A stretch of 64,000 bases of DNA from Aerococcus christensenii (GTDB taxonomy: Bacteria; Bacillota; Bacilli; Lactobacillales; Aerococcaceae): positions 806,001-870,000 of the forward strand of contig NZ_CP014159.1 in the NCBI RefSeq assembly GCF_001543105.1, given 5' to 3'. Each line of letters starts with the position of its first letter. The stretch's first letter is position 1. The position numbers were made by a program, and so were the translations under genes. Below the pieces are notes generated by a model, which was not told where the DNA came from, made no database searches, and saw nothing but the letters and a program-made list of their open reading frames with translations. Shown in pieces: positions 1 to 8,539 of this stretch.

Positions 1-75
1 AAATTTATATAAATTAATAAGTAGCAGCACCTTTTTTTACGTTTGTAAAACATCAATGCAATAGTAAAAAAACAG

Positions 76-105
76 TTGAAAGCGAATACATGAATGTGAT
101 ATTAT
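76..105 (+). promoter_or_regulatory. Promoter of the sugar-acid operon
   Basis: A TTGAAA -35 box at 76-81 and a TATTAT -10 box at 100-105 are separated by 18 bases. They lie just upstream of the first gene, whose Shine-Dalgarno AAAGGAAG precedes the ATG at 137. The spacing suggests that the operon starts here and that no upstream gene of the set is cut off by the window edge. Confidence 0.55.
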
Positions 106-136
106 TAACGTGTAAAATAAAGAAAGGAAGATTATT

Positions 137-1069
137 ATGACAATTGGGAAAATTCGTACAGTTTTAGGAGATATAGATTCTAGCAAGATGGGATATACAA
201 TGTCTCATGAACATATTTTATCTCATCCACAGGGGCATGGTTCGAAAGTGGAAGAAGACCATTTATTAAATAGTGTGCCTAAAGCAATTGAAATGTTGAA
301 ATTATATAAAGAGGCTGGGGGTGGAACTATTATAGAAGCAACTCCTCAAAGCTGGGGGCGTAATACGGCAGGAATGTGTATTGCATCTAAAGAATCTGGA
401 GTAAATGTGATCGCTACTACAGGATATATTTGCGAAGAACATGGTATGGAACCAGAAGTATCAGATTGGTCTGTTGATTTTTTAGCAGAAAGAATGATAC
501 ATGATATTGAAGTAGGGATGGATGATACAACAGTGAAGGCTGGCTGGATTAAGTGTGGAACAGCTTATTTGCATATTACTAATAATGAAGAAAAAGTAAT
601 TCGGGCAGGTGCTATTGCTGCAACAGAAACAGGGGTGTGTCTTCATGCGCATACGACAGCAGGAACCATGGGAATAGAAATTTTAGAGATATTAGAAGAA
701 GAAAATTTTGATTTAAGTAGGATGATAGTATCGCATGTTGATCGATTCCCTGATTTGTGGTACCACCGTAAAATGTTAGAGAAGGGAGCTTATTTACTTT
801 ATGATGGACCAGGTAAAGCAAAATATTATCCAGATCAAATGCGTGTGGATTTATTGAAACAATTAGTTAAGGATGGATTTGAAGATCGGTTGTTGTTATC
901 GAATGATATGGGAAGAAGATCCCATCATACGGTGTATGGGTATGGACCTGGATTTAATTGGATTAAACAAAGATTTATACCAAGATTGATAGAAGAAGGT
1001 ATTCCTGAAAATGTAGTTCATAAATTTATGTATGAAAATCCGCAAAAAATTTATACGATGATCAAATAG
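137..1069 (+). CDS. Phosphotriesterase-family (PTE-like) hydrolase, probable sugar-lactone-phosphate lactonase
   Basis: A 310-residue cytoplasmic TIM-barrel metal hydrolase of the phosphotriesterase family. Expected binuclear metal ligands are visible: HxH at residues 24 and 26, a lysine that is normally carboxylated (K139 in WIKCGT), histidines in LHAHTT and VSHVD, and the aspartate in SNDMGRR. PTE-like lactonases of Mollicutes are known to open phosphorylated pentono-lactones. It is the first gene of an ula-like operon and sits 11 bases before the decarboxylase gene. By position it fills the place of UlaG, the metallo-beta-lactamase-fold ascorbate-6-phosphate lactonase, which I do not see here. 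I infer that it opens a phosphorylated lactone such as L-ascorbate-6-phosphate. The exact substrate cannot be read from the sequence. Confidence 0.8.
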   Translation: MTIGKIRTVLGDIDSSKMGYTMSHEHILSHPQGHGSKVEEDHLLNSVPKAIEMLKLYKEAGGGTIIEATPQSWGRNTAGMCIASKESGVNVIATTGYICEEHGMEPEVSDWSVDFLAERMIHDIEVGMDDTTVKAGWIKCGTAYLHITNNEEKVIRAGAIAATETGVCLHAHTTAGTMGIEILEILEEENFDLSRMIVSHVDRFPDLWYHRKMLEKGAYLLYDGPGKAKYYPDQMRVDLLKQLVKDGFEDRLLLSNDMGRRSHHTVYGYGPGFNWIKQRFIPRLIEEGIPENVVHKFMYENPQKIYTMIK

Positions 1070-1080
1070 GAGAATAAATC

Positions 1081-1734
1081 GTGAGACCTAAATTACAAGT
1101 AGCTATGGACATTACAGATTTAAATAAAGCTATAGATATTGCTAAAAAAGTTGATCAATACGTTGATATTGTAGAAATTGGAACGATTTTAGCTATTCAA
1201 TGTGGCATGGAAGTTGTTAAAGCGTTAAATGAACTTCCTCATAAGGCAAAGATTTTGGCAGATATTCGGATTATAAAAGCCGGTAAATCAATTTCTAAAT
1301 TGGTTTATCAAACAGGAGCAGATATTATCACTGTAATAAGTGATGCGACAGAAGAAACCTTACAGGCAGTAGTAAATGAAAAAAATAAATATTCTGATAA
1401 AGAAATCTTATTAGAAATTAATGAGAATTATACAGATAAACAATTACATTATTGGTTAGATTTAGGAATAAAAAATATTATTTTTCATCGCTCTAGTGAG
1501 TATGTTTTAAAAGAAAGAGATTGGGGGCATCAAGATTTTATTGAGATTGAAAGGCTTCATAAAATGGGGTTTAAAGTAGGAGTAACTGGTGGAATAAGTT
1601 TTAATGATTTACATCAATTTAAAGGGGTTCCTGTAGATTGTTTTATTATTGGTAGAAGTATCTCAAAAGCCGATCATCCAGATTTAGAAGCTAAAAAGTA
1701 TATGGATGAAATTAAACGAATTTTTGGAGAATAG
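1081..1734 (+). CDS. ulaD: 3-keto-L-gulonate-6-phosphate decarboxylase-like protein with altered catalytic motif
   Basis: A 217-residue (beta/alpha)8 protein of the OMP-decarboxylase suprafamily, closest to UlaD. It has a GTG start. D10, E32 (VEIGT) and D61 correspond to E. coli UlaD D11, E33 and D62, and the phosphate-binding end VTGGI...GRSI is intact, as is HRS in the middle. The hallmark DxKxxD reads D61-I-R63-I-I-K66, so the catalytic lysine is arginine and the second aspartate is lysine. UlaD normally converts 3-keto-L-gulonate-6-P to L-xylulose-5-P with Mg2+. The neighbours ulaE, ulaF and ulaAB support that role, but the motif change means activity or substrate may differ. The downstream gene starts 3 bases after its stop. 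Confidence 0.78.
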   Translation: MRPKLQVAMDITDLNKAIDIAKKVDQYVDIVEIGTILAIQCGMEVVKALNELPHKAKILADIRIIKAGKSISKLVYQTGADIITVISDATEETLQAVVNEKNKYSDKEILLEINENYTDKQLHYWLDLGIKNIIFHRSSEYVLKERDWGHQDFIEIERLHKMGFKVGVTGGISFNDLHQFKGVPVDCFIIGRSISKADHPDLEAKKYMDEIKRIFGE

Positions 1735-1737
1735 TTT

Positions 1738-2544
1738 ATGTTTAAATTTGGAATATATGAAAAAGCGTTGCCAAAAAATAATTTTCAAGAACAACTCAAG
1801 CGCGCAAGACAGATAGGGTATGATTTTTGGGAAATGTCTGTAGATCCATCAAAAATTGATAGATTATTTTGGGATAAAGAAAGTATTTATAAAATGAAAG
1901 CGATGTGCGATTATGCAGAATTACCTATTTATAATATGGTGTTGAGTGCACATAGGGATACACCTTTGGGAAGCATAGATGAAGGAGACTACAGTCAAGC
2001 AAGAAATTATTTAATGAAAGCGACAGATTTAGCGGTTAAGCTGGGAATACGAACTATTCAAATTGCAGGTTACTATAATTCGAATAAAAATAAGGTTGAT
2101 GGTAGTAGAGAACGATATGTGCGTAATTTAAAACAATGTGTAGACTATGCCCAACGAAACGGAGTGATGTTAGGTATAGAAAATGTTGATTATGACATTG
2201 TAGATGGGATAACAATTAGTCAAATAATAAGTGAAGTAAATAGTCCGTATTTAAAAGCTTATCCAGATGTTGGAAATTTTGCAGCAAATGGACTAGATGA
2301 AGTAAATGAGCTAGAAGTATTAAAAAATAACATTGTAGGGATTCACTTTAAAGATACAAAAATTAACACATTTCGAAGAATTGATTTTAATTGTGGAATA
2401 GTCAACTTTGATAAAATTTTATCATATCTCTTAAGCATTAAATATGAAGGATATATTGGAATAGAGATGTGGGAAGATGATAAAGCAGATAGTTTGTCAA
2501 AAGTTTCAAATGCAATAAAATTTATAAAAAATAAGTTTAATTAG
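1738..2544 (+). CDS. ulaE: L-xylulose-5-phosphate 3-epimerase (L-ribulose-5-P 3-epimerase)
   Basis: A 268-residue xylose-isomerase-like TIM barrel (AP endonuclease 2 superfamily), close to UlaE/SgaU in length. Likely metal-binding residues are the glutamate in GIENVD, aspartate in YPDVGN, histidine in GIHFKD and glutamate in GIEMW. It should convert L-xylulose-5-P to L-ribulose-5-P, the step between UlaD and UlaF. The start ATG lies 3 bases after the ulaD stop, so translation is probably coupled. A 41-base gap follows before ulaF. Confidence 0.88.
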   Translation: MFKFGIYEKALPKNNFQEQLKRARQIGYDFWEMSVDPSKIDRLFWDKESIYKMKAMCDYAELPIYNMVLSAHRDTPLGSIDEGDYSQARNYLMKATDLAVKLGIRTIQIAGYYNSNKNKVDGSRERYVRNLKQCVDYAQRNGVMLGIENVDYDIVDGITISQIISEVNSPYLKAYPDVGNFAANGLDEVNELEVLKNNIVGIHFKDTKINTFRRIDFNCGIVNFDKILSYLLSIKYEGYIGIEMWEDDKADSLSKVSNAIKFIKNKFN

Positions 2545-2585
2545 GTGATCAAAAAATTAGTTTATAGCATTGAAAAGAGGATAAT

Positions 2586-3263
2586 ATGATTTTAAAAGAA
2601 TTAAGAGAAAAAGTTTGTTATCAGAATAAAGAATTAAAAAATAATAATTTAGTGCTTTGGACAAGTGGTAATGTTAGCGCTCGTGATAAAAAGACAGGTT
2701 ACATGGTTATCAAACCGAGTGGAGTATTGTTTGATGACTTGACCCCTGAAGATATTGTTGTTTTAGATATGAAGGGCAGTATCGTAGAGGGAAAGTGTAA
2801 ACCATCTGTAGATACCAGATCACACTTATATATATATAATCATATGCCAGAGGTAAACGGGATTGTTCATACCCATTCGCCTTATGCTACAAGTTTTGCT
2901 ATTACTGGAGAGCCACTTGATGTTTATACTACTACTGCAGCTGCTGTGTTTGGATGTCAGGTGCCAATTCCTGATTTTGTGACAATAGGGGAAGAAGAAA
3001 TTGGTAAAGAAGTAGTAAACAAGATAGGAGCTTGTTCTGCAATATTAATTAGAAACCATGGCGTATTTACAATAGGAAATTCATCAGAAGCGGCTCTTAA
3101 AAGTGCAGTAGTTTTAGAAGAAAATGCACAGTATGTGCATTATGCAATGTGTCGTCAAAATGTTACGCCATTATCAGCTGATAATGTTAAAAGAGGGTAT
3201 AACACTTACCATACAACTTATGGACAGAATGCAGTGATTGATTTACTTGAAGAAAAGAGTTAG
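2586..3263 (+). CDS. ulaF: L-ribulose-5-phosphate 4-epimerase
   Basis: A 225-residue class II aldolase/adducin-fold epimerase of the AraD/UlaF/SgbE group. Visible features are GNVSAR near the N-terminus, the phosphate-binding KPSG, the zinc ligands in HTHSPYAT and the later NHG. It converts L-ribulose-5-P to D-xylulose-5-P, the substrate of the phosphoketolase at the end of the same operon. Shine-Dalgarno GAAAAGAGG precedes the ATG. The operon context favours UlaF over an arabinose-pathway AraD, since no arabinose genes are present. Confidence 0.88.
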   Translation: MILKELREKVCYQNKELKNNNLVLWTSGNVSARDKKTGYMVIKPSGVLFDDLTPEDIVVLDMKGSIVEGKCKPSVDTRSHLYIYNHMPEVNGIVHTHSPYATSFAITGEPLDVYTTTAAAVFGCQVPIPDFVTIGEEEIGKEVVNKIGACSAILIRNHGVFTIGNSSEAALKSAVVLEENAQYVHYAMCRQNVTPLSADNVKRGYNTYHTTYGQNAVIDLLEEKS

Positions 3264-3292
3264 ATAAAAACAAATGATAGTGAGGAATTATT

Positions 3293-4651
3293 ATGAATAC
3301 TTTTATAGATATTTTAATAAATCAAGTCCTTGGGCAAGCACCATTTATTATGGGAATAATCTGTTTTATTGGTTATATTTGTTTAGGAAAAGGTTTTTCT
3401 AGAGCAATTACGGGTTTTATAAAAGCATTTGTAGGGTTTAATATTTTACAAGTTGGAACGGGAGGACTAACTAAAACTTTTAGCCCAATTTTGAAAGCGC
3501 TTCAGTCTAGATTTGGAGTAGAAGGAGCTGTGATGGATTCCTATGTTCCATTGGGAAATGCGCTAGATAAATTAGGAGAAAATGCGGCATTAGTAGGCTA
3601 TACTTTGTTAATAGGATTTGCTTGGAATATTTTATTGGTTTTGTTTTCTAAATATACAAAAATACGAGCGTTACAGGTAACAGGACATGTCATGTATGTG
3701 CAATCAACAATATTGTTATGGATGGTTTATTATAATTTAGGATCTGTTTCTTGGGTCAATGTAGTAATAGCAGGTATATTAGTGGGAACCTATTGGTCGG
3801 TATTTGCTAACTTAACGTTAGATATTACTAATCAAGTAACGGGCAATGCTAATTTTGCAATTGGACATCAACAGATGCTAGCGTTATGGTTATCCAGTAA
3901 ATTAGCTAAGAAATTTGGGAAAACGGATACACGTATTGAAGATCTAACTTTTCCAAAGACATTAGAAATGTTTAATGATAATATTGTATCTTCCACTATT
4001 TTGATGACTATATTTTTTGGAATGATAATGGTGATTATTGGATCAGAAGCGTTTAAAACAAAATTAGTATTCCCATTGTTTATATTTACAACTACAGCTA
4101 AATTTGCGGTATATCTTTCAATTATACTTTATGGTGTACGGATGTTTTCTGCAGAATTAGTAGAATCATTTAATGGAATTTCAGCTAAGATTTTACCTGG
4201 CTCTGCACCAGCTGTAGATATTGCAACGATATATGGATTTGGACATCCGAATGCAACACTGTTAGGATTTGTTGCAGGTGCAGTTGGTCAAATTGTAGGA
4301 TTAATTTTATTATTCCTTACAGGGTCTCCGGTTGTTTTAATTCCAGGATTTATTCCTATGTTTTTCGATAATGCAGGTATCGCTGTATATGCTAATTATT
4401 TTGGAGGAGTTAGAGCGGCAGCTATTTTACCCTTTTTATCTGGAGTGATACAAGTTAGTTTAGGGGCTATTACCTATATGCTTTCAGGGTTATCAGGAGG
4501 TATTATGGCTAATTTTGATTGGGTCACGCTTGTCCCTGGATTTATGTTAATAATGAGATATGGTCAAATTATTGGAGTAGTTATTTTAATTTTAGTTTTA
4601 TTAGCAATTCCTCAAATTCAATATAAAAAAAATAAGGAAAGCTATATTTAA
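3293..4651 (+). CDS. ulaA: PTS ascorbate-family transporter subunit IIC
   Basis: A 452-residue integral membrane protein of the UlaA/SgaT family (PTS EIIC, AG superfamily), with about ten hydrophobic segments and motifs such as IGHQQML, GFGHPNATLLGF and PVVLIPGFIPMFFDNAGIAVYANYFGG. It should import the sugar acid while it is phosphorylated. It is followed 19 bases later by the EIIB gene. No EIIA gene is present in this operon, so a phosphoryl donor must be encoded elsewhere. The substrate is taken to be L-ascorbate or a close analogue from family membership. Confidence 0.88.
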   Translation: MNTFIDILINQVLGQAPFIMGIICFIGYICLGKGFSRAITGFIKAFVGFNILQVGTGGLTKTFSPILKALQSRFGVEGAVMDSYVPLGNALDKLGENAALVGYTLLIGFAWNILLVLFSKYTKIRALQVTGHVMYVQSTILLWMVYYNLGSVSWVNVVIAGILVGTYWSVFANLTLDITNQVTGNANFAIGHQQMLALWLSSKLAKKFGKTDTRIEDLTFPKTLEMFNDNIVSSTILMTIFFGMIMVIIGSEAFKTKLVFPLFIFTTTAKFAVYLSIILYGVRMFSAELVESFNGISAKILPGSAPAVDIATIYGFGHPNATLLGFVAGAVGQIVGLILLFLTGSPVVLIPGFIPMFFDNAGIAVYANYFGGVRAAAILPFLSGVIQVSLGAITYMLSGLSGGIMANFDWVTLVPGFMLIMRYGQIIGVVILILVLLAIPQIQYKKNKESYI

Positions 4652-4670
4652 AGTAGGAGGCGAGATATTT

Positions 4671-4952
4671 ATGTTGAAAATTGTGGCAGCTTGTGGAAAT
4701 GGAATGGGCTCAAGTTTAATGGTAAAATTAAAAAATGAAAGTGTTTGCCAAGAAATGGGGATTGATGCACATATAGATCACATGAGCATAGGAGATGCTA
4801 AAAATGTATATAGAAATTACGATATAATTATTTGCTCTCAAGCTTTATTACATAATTTTAGTCAATTAGAAAATATTAAAGTAATAGGACTTAGAAATTT
4901 ATTATCCACAGAGGAAATTAAAGAAAAATTTATAGAAAATGATATAAAGTAG
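4671..4952 (+). CDS. ulaB: PTS ascorbate-family transporter subunit IIB
   Basis: A 93-residue cytoplasmic EIIB domain of the lactose/ascorbate type. The phosphocysteine is C8 in the P-loop ACGNGMGSS. It takes phosphate from EIIA and passes it to the substrate bound by UlaA. Shine-Dalgarno AGGAGGCGAG precedes the ATG. The length matches stand-alone UlaB. Confidence 0.9.
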   Translation: MLKIVAACGNGMGSSLMVKLKNESVCQEMGIDAHIDHMSIGDAKNVYRNYDIIICSQALLHNFSQLENIKVIGLRNLLSTEEIKEKFIENDIK

Positions 4953-5012
4953 GATAAATTAAGTGTTTAAAAATTGTGAGCATAATTAACGATATTAGAA
5001 AAGGATTAAAAA

Positions 5013-5954
5013 ATGTATGATCGAGACAAAATATTAGTAAAAATTTCTATCCTTTTTTACAAAGAAAATATGAGTAAAACAGATATTGCCAGTTCTTTGG
5101 GTATTTCGCGCCCTACAGTTTCTGCATTATTGGAAGAAGCTAAAGCAAATGGAATTGTAAAAATAACAATAAATCATCCTGAAGCAATTATTATCAATCA
5201 ACAAGAACAATTAAAAAAGAAATTTAATTTAGAGACTGTTTTAATTGCTCCAGATTCAGATTCTTTAGAAATGGTAAAATCAGAAGTTGGTTATTTATGC
5301 TCGCATTTTATTGAAAATAAAATAGATGATACTTATACATCTATAGGCATTGGCTGGGGGTCTACAGTCTATAATTTTGTGAGAAAGGCATCGTTTCAAG
5401 ATTTCTCTCAATTAAGTATAGTGCCATTAATAGGTGGAGTAGATGTAAAGAATACTGAATATCAATCGAATCAATTAGTGTTTGAATTGGGAAGAAAATA
5501 CCATGCAAGGACCAGTTATTTTTATGCACCTGCAGTAGCTGAGACAGAAAATATCAAATTTAATTTTACTGAATCGAAATTTGTTCAAGAAATATATATG
5601 CAAGCAAAATCTGTAGATATTGCTATAGTGAGTGTAGGAAGACCAATTGAACAGTCTACTTTTTATAAGTTAGGTTATATATCGGATGAAGAAAAAAAGG
5701 AATTAATTCGTAAAAAAGCGATCGGTGATATTTTAATTTCTCAAATTGATGAAAATGGTAATGAAATTGATTCACAATTAACGAAAAGAATGATTGGATT
5801 AACACTAGCAGATATTAAACAAATAAAAGAAATTGTACTACTAGCAGCTGGTGTTGAAAAATCAGAAGTACTTTTTAAATTGCTTAAACAAGGTATTATA
5901 CAACATTTAGTGATTGATAGTAGCATAGCTGAACGTTTATTAGAAATGAAATAG
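5013..5954 (+). CDS. SorC/DeoR-family sugar-phosphate-responsive regulator
   Basis: A 313-residue regulator. Residues 1-55 form a helix-turn-helix (MSKTDIASSLGISRPTVSALL), and residues 60-313 form a SorC-type sugar-phosphate-binding domain, with GIGWGSTVY, PLIGGVD and VDIAIVSVG visible. It lies 60 bases after ulaB and 42 bases before the phosphoketolase gene, all in one direction. I infer that it controls this operon in response to a phosphorylated pathway intermediate. Whether it activates or represses cannot be seen. E. coli ula is instead controlled by the DeoR-type UlaR, so this is a lineage-specific solution. Confidence 0.85.
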   Translation: MYDRDKILVKISILFYKENMSKTDIASSLGISRPTVSALLEEAKANGIVKITINHPEAIIINQQEQLKKKFNLETVLIAPDSDSLEMVKSEVGYLCSHFIENKIDDTYTSIGIGWGSTVYNFVRKASFQDFSQLSIVPLIGGVDVKNTEYQSNQLVFELGRKYHARTSYFYAPAVAETENIKFNFTESKFVQEIYMQAKSVDIAIVSVGRPIEQSTFYKLGYISDEEKKELIRKKAIGDILISQIDENGNEIDSQLTKRMIGLTLADIKQIKEIVLLAAGVEKSEVLFKLLKQGIIQHLVIDSSIAERLLEMK

Positions 5955-5996
5955 CATATTTAATAATGTTCAAATATTAGGAAGAGGAGACAAGGT

Positions 5997-8363
5997 ATGA
6001 ATTTTGATTCGGAAGATTATTTGAAAAAGGTTGATGCTTGGTGGCGAGCCGCTAATTATATTTGTGTTGGTCAATTGTATATGAAAGATAATCCTTTATT
6101 AAGTCGACCAATAAGAAAAGAGGATATTAAAGTAAAGCCTATAGGACATTGGGGGACGATTCCTGCTGGTAATTTTATCTATGCGCATTTAAATCGATTG
6201 ATTAATAAATATGATTTAAATATGATGTATATCGTAGGGCCGGGACATGGGGGTCCTGTCATGAATACAAATGCGTATTTGGATGGAAGTTATACGGAGA
6301 TTTATCCAGATGTCACTCAAGATATTCAAGGAATGAGAAAGTTTTTTAAGGAATTTTCATTTCCAGGAGGGGTAGGGTCCCATGCTGCTCCTGAAACACC
6401 AGGTTCAATACATGAGGGAGGCGAGTTAGGTTACTCTATTTCCCATGCAGTAGGTGCAATTTTAGATAATCCTAATTTAATAGCAGTTCCCTTTATTGGT
6501 GATGGAGAAGCAGAAACGGGTCCATTAATGACCAGTTGGTTATCTAATGCTTTTATCAATCCTGTTAATGATGGAGCGGTTTTGCCTATTATTAATCTTA
6601 ATGGGGCAAAAATTTCAAACCCAACATTACTATCAAGAAAAACAGATGAAGAATTAACTTTATTGTTTAAAGGCTTTGGTTGGGATCCTATTTTTATTGA
6701 AGGCGATGATCCTGTTTTAATGCATCACCTTGCTGCTAGCAAGTTGGATGAGGCTATTGAAAAAATAAAAGTTATTCAGAATCAGTCGCGCATGAAAAAA
6801 GCGGATGAAGTGAGTTTACAACATTGGCCAATGATTATTTTAAGAACACCCAAAGGGTGGACTGGGATTCATAAGCTAGAAAATAAGGTTGTAGAAGGAA
6901 GTTTTAGAGCACATCAAATTCCGTTGCCAGTAAGCCAAAATGATTTAAGTTATGTTGAAGAGCTAGAAAAATGGTTGAAATCGTATAAACCGAATGAATT
7001 ATTTACTAAAGAAGGGAAATTAATTCCAGAATTAAAAGAAATTGCACCAAAAGGCAATAAGAGAATGGCAAAAAATCCTGCAACTAATGGAGGAATAGAC
7101 CCTAAGGTGATTAAGTTACCTAATTGGGAAAAATTTGGATTAACAATTCAAAAGCCGGGAGAAATGGTTTCTCAAGATATGATTAATTTAGGCAGTTATG
7201 TAGCGGAAATTATAAAGGAAAATCCAACTAATTTTAGAGTGTTTGGGCCAGATGAAACTGCCTCAAATAGATTACAAAATATCTTTAATGTGACTAATAG
7301 GCAATGGTTAGAATCGATTAATAATGAAACTGACGAATTTATTTCCCCTGCGGGAAGAGTAATTGACAGTCAGTTATCAGAACATCAAGCTCAAGGATTT
7401 TTAGAGGGGTATGTGCTTACAGGAAGATATGGATTTTATGCAAGCTATGAGTCCTTTTTGAGAATTACAGATTCGATGATGACTCAATTCTTTAAATGGA
7501 TTCGAAAAGCCAATAAATTTTCATGGAGAAAGCATCCAAAAGCTTTAAACATTATTTCAGCATCAACTGTATTTCAACAAGATCATAATGGTTATACGCA
7601 TCAAGATCCAGGTGTATTAACGCATCTGGCAGATAAAAAAGGAGAGTTTATCAGAGAATATTTACCTGCAGATACTAATTCTCTGTTAGCCGTTATGAGA
7701 AAAACTTTAGCTAGTGAGAACTGTATTAATTTAATTGTTGCCTCCAAACATCCAAGGCCTCAATTTTATACTATAGAAGAGGCTAAGGAATTAGTAGAAG
7801 TGGGTTATAAGGTAATTCCTTGGGCATCTTCTATAAAAAATAACGAAAGTCCAGATATAGTGATTGCGACATGTGGAACGGAACCTAATTTAGAAGGACT
7901 AGCGACTGTTTCTATTTTGAATAAGGCATTTCCTAAATTAAAAATTAAATTTATCAATATTGTCGATTTATTAAAATTAAGGCATCCAGATATAGATACA
8001 CGGGGGATTTCGAACCAAGTATTTAATGAGTTGTTTACAGTAAATAAACCTATTATATTCACTTTTCATGGATATGAAGGATTGATTAGGGATATTTTTT
8101 ATAATAGAGAAAATAGGAACTTACATATTCATGGGTACAGAGAAGAAGGAGATATCACTACACCGTTTGATATGCGGGTATTTAGTGAAATGGATAGATT
8201 TCATTTAGCTAAAGAAGCGGCACAATTAGTTTATGGAGAAAAAGCAGAGTCATTTATTCAAACAATGGATGATTACTTGGCCTATCATTATAATTATATT
8301 AGAGAAAATGGAGCAGATATTCCTGAAGTCGAAAATTGGAAATGGGAAGCTATCAGTCAATAA
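5997..8363 (+). CDS. xfp: Xylulose-5-phosphate / fructose-6-phosphate phosphoketolase
   Basis: A 788-residue thiamine-diphosphate enzyme of the usual phosphoketolase length. The N-terminal signature [10 protein letters not shown], the ThDP/Mg motif [10 protein letters not shown], the middle-domain ASYESF and the later [12 protein letters not shown] are all present. It splits D-xylulose-5-P with phosphate into acetyl-phosphate and glyceraldehyde-3-P. As last gene of the sugar-acid operon it takes the UlaF product, completing a route from lactone phosphate to central metabolism. The start ATG follows GGAAGAGGAGAC. A strong terminator follows. Confidence 0.95.
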   Translation: MNFDSEDYLKKVDAWWRAANYICVGQLYMKDNPLLSRPIRKEDIKVKPIGHWGTIPAGNFIYAHLNRLINKYDLNMMYIVGPGHGGPVMNTNAYLDGSYTEIYPDVTQDIQGMRKFFKEFSFPGGVGSHAAPETPGSIHEGGELGYSISHAVGAILDNPNLIAVPFIGDGEAETGPLMTSWLSNAFINPVNDGAVLPIINLNGAKISNPTLLSRKTDEELTLLFKGFGWDPIFIEGDDPVLMHHLAASKLDEAIEKIKVIQNQSRMKKADEVSLQHWPMIILRTPKGWTGIHKLENKVVEGSFRAHQIPLPVSQNDLSYVEELEKWLKSYKPNELFTKEGKLIPELKEIAPKGNKRMAKNPATNGGIDPKVIKLPNWEKFGLTIQKPGEMVSQDMINLGSYVAEIIKENPTNFRVFGPDETASNRLQNIFNVTNRQWLESINNETDEFISPAGRVIDSQLSEHQAQGFLEGYVLTGRYGFYASYESFLRITDSMMTQFFKWIRKANKFSWRKHPKALNIISASTVFQQDHNGYTHQDPGVLTHLADKKGEFIREYLPADTNSLLAVMRKTLASENCINLIVASKHPRPQFYTIEEAKELVEVGYKVIPWASSIKNNESPDIVIATCGTEPNLEGLATVSILNKAFPKLKIKFINIVDLLKLRHPDIDTRGISNQVFNELFTVNKPIIFTFHGYEGLIRDIFYNRENRNLHIHGYREEGDITTPFDMRVFSEMDRFHLAKEAAQLVYGEKAESFIQTMDDYLAYHYNYIRENGADIPEVENWKWEAISQ

Positions 8364-8440
8364 AAAATATAACCATAGAGTTTAAACGGGTTAAGAGGGA
8401 ATTTATTTCTTGCTCATTAAATGTTTAAAATCTTGAAAGC

Positions 8441-8477
8441 CATGCATACCACAATTGATTATGCATGGTTTTTATTT
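8441..8477 (+). terminator. Rho-independent terminator after xfp
   Basis: CCATGCATA pairs with TATGCATGG around a short loop and is followed by TTTTTATTTT. It ends the sugar-acid operon. Confidence 0.85.
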
Positions 8478-8506
8478 TGCAAAAGACTAAAGCAATGGAA
8501 TATGAT
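8477..8506 (+). promoter_or_regulatory. Promoter of hemW remnant
   Basis: TTGCAA at 8477-8482 and TATGAT at 8501-8506 are 18 bases apart. The GTG start at 8540 follows with an AGGAGG ribosome-binding site. Confidence 0.5.
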
Positions 8507-8539
8507 AAAATGAAAGAAATAGAATCAGGAGGAAAGTTT

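Noticed and set aside
1081..1734. Orotidine-5'-phosphate decarboxylase (PyrF)
   Set aside because: The VEIGT, HRS and VTGG..GRSI pattern and ula neighbours fit KGPDC. No pyrimidine genes are near.
8465..8539. Upstream extension of hemW from the ATG-like start at 8465
   Set aside because: It would cross the promoter and the ribosome-binding site. The GTG at 8540 gives the family N-terminus.
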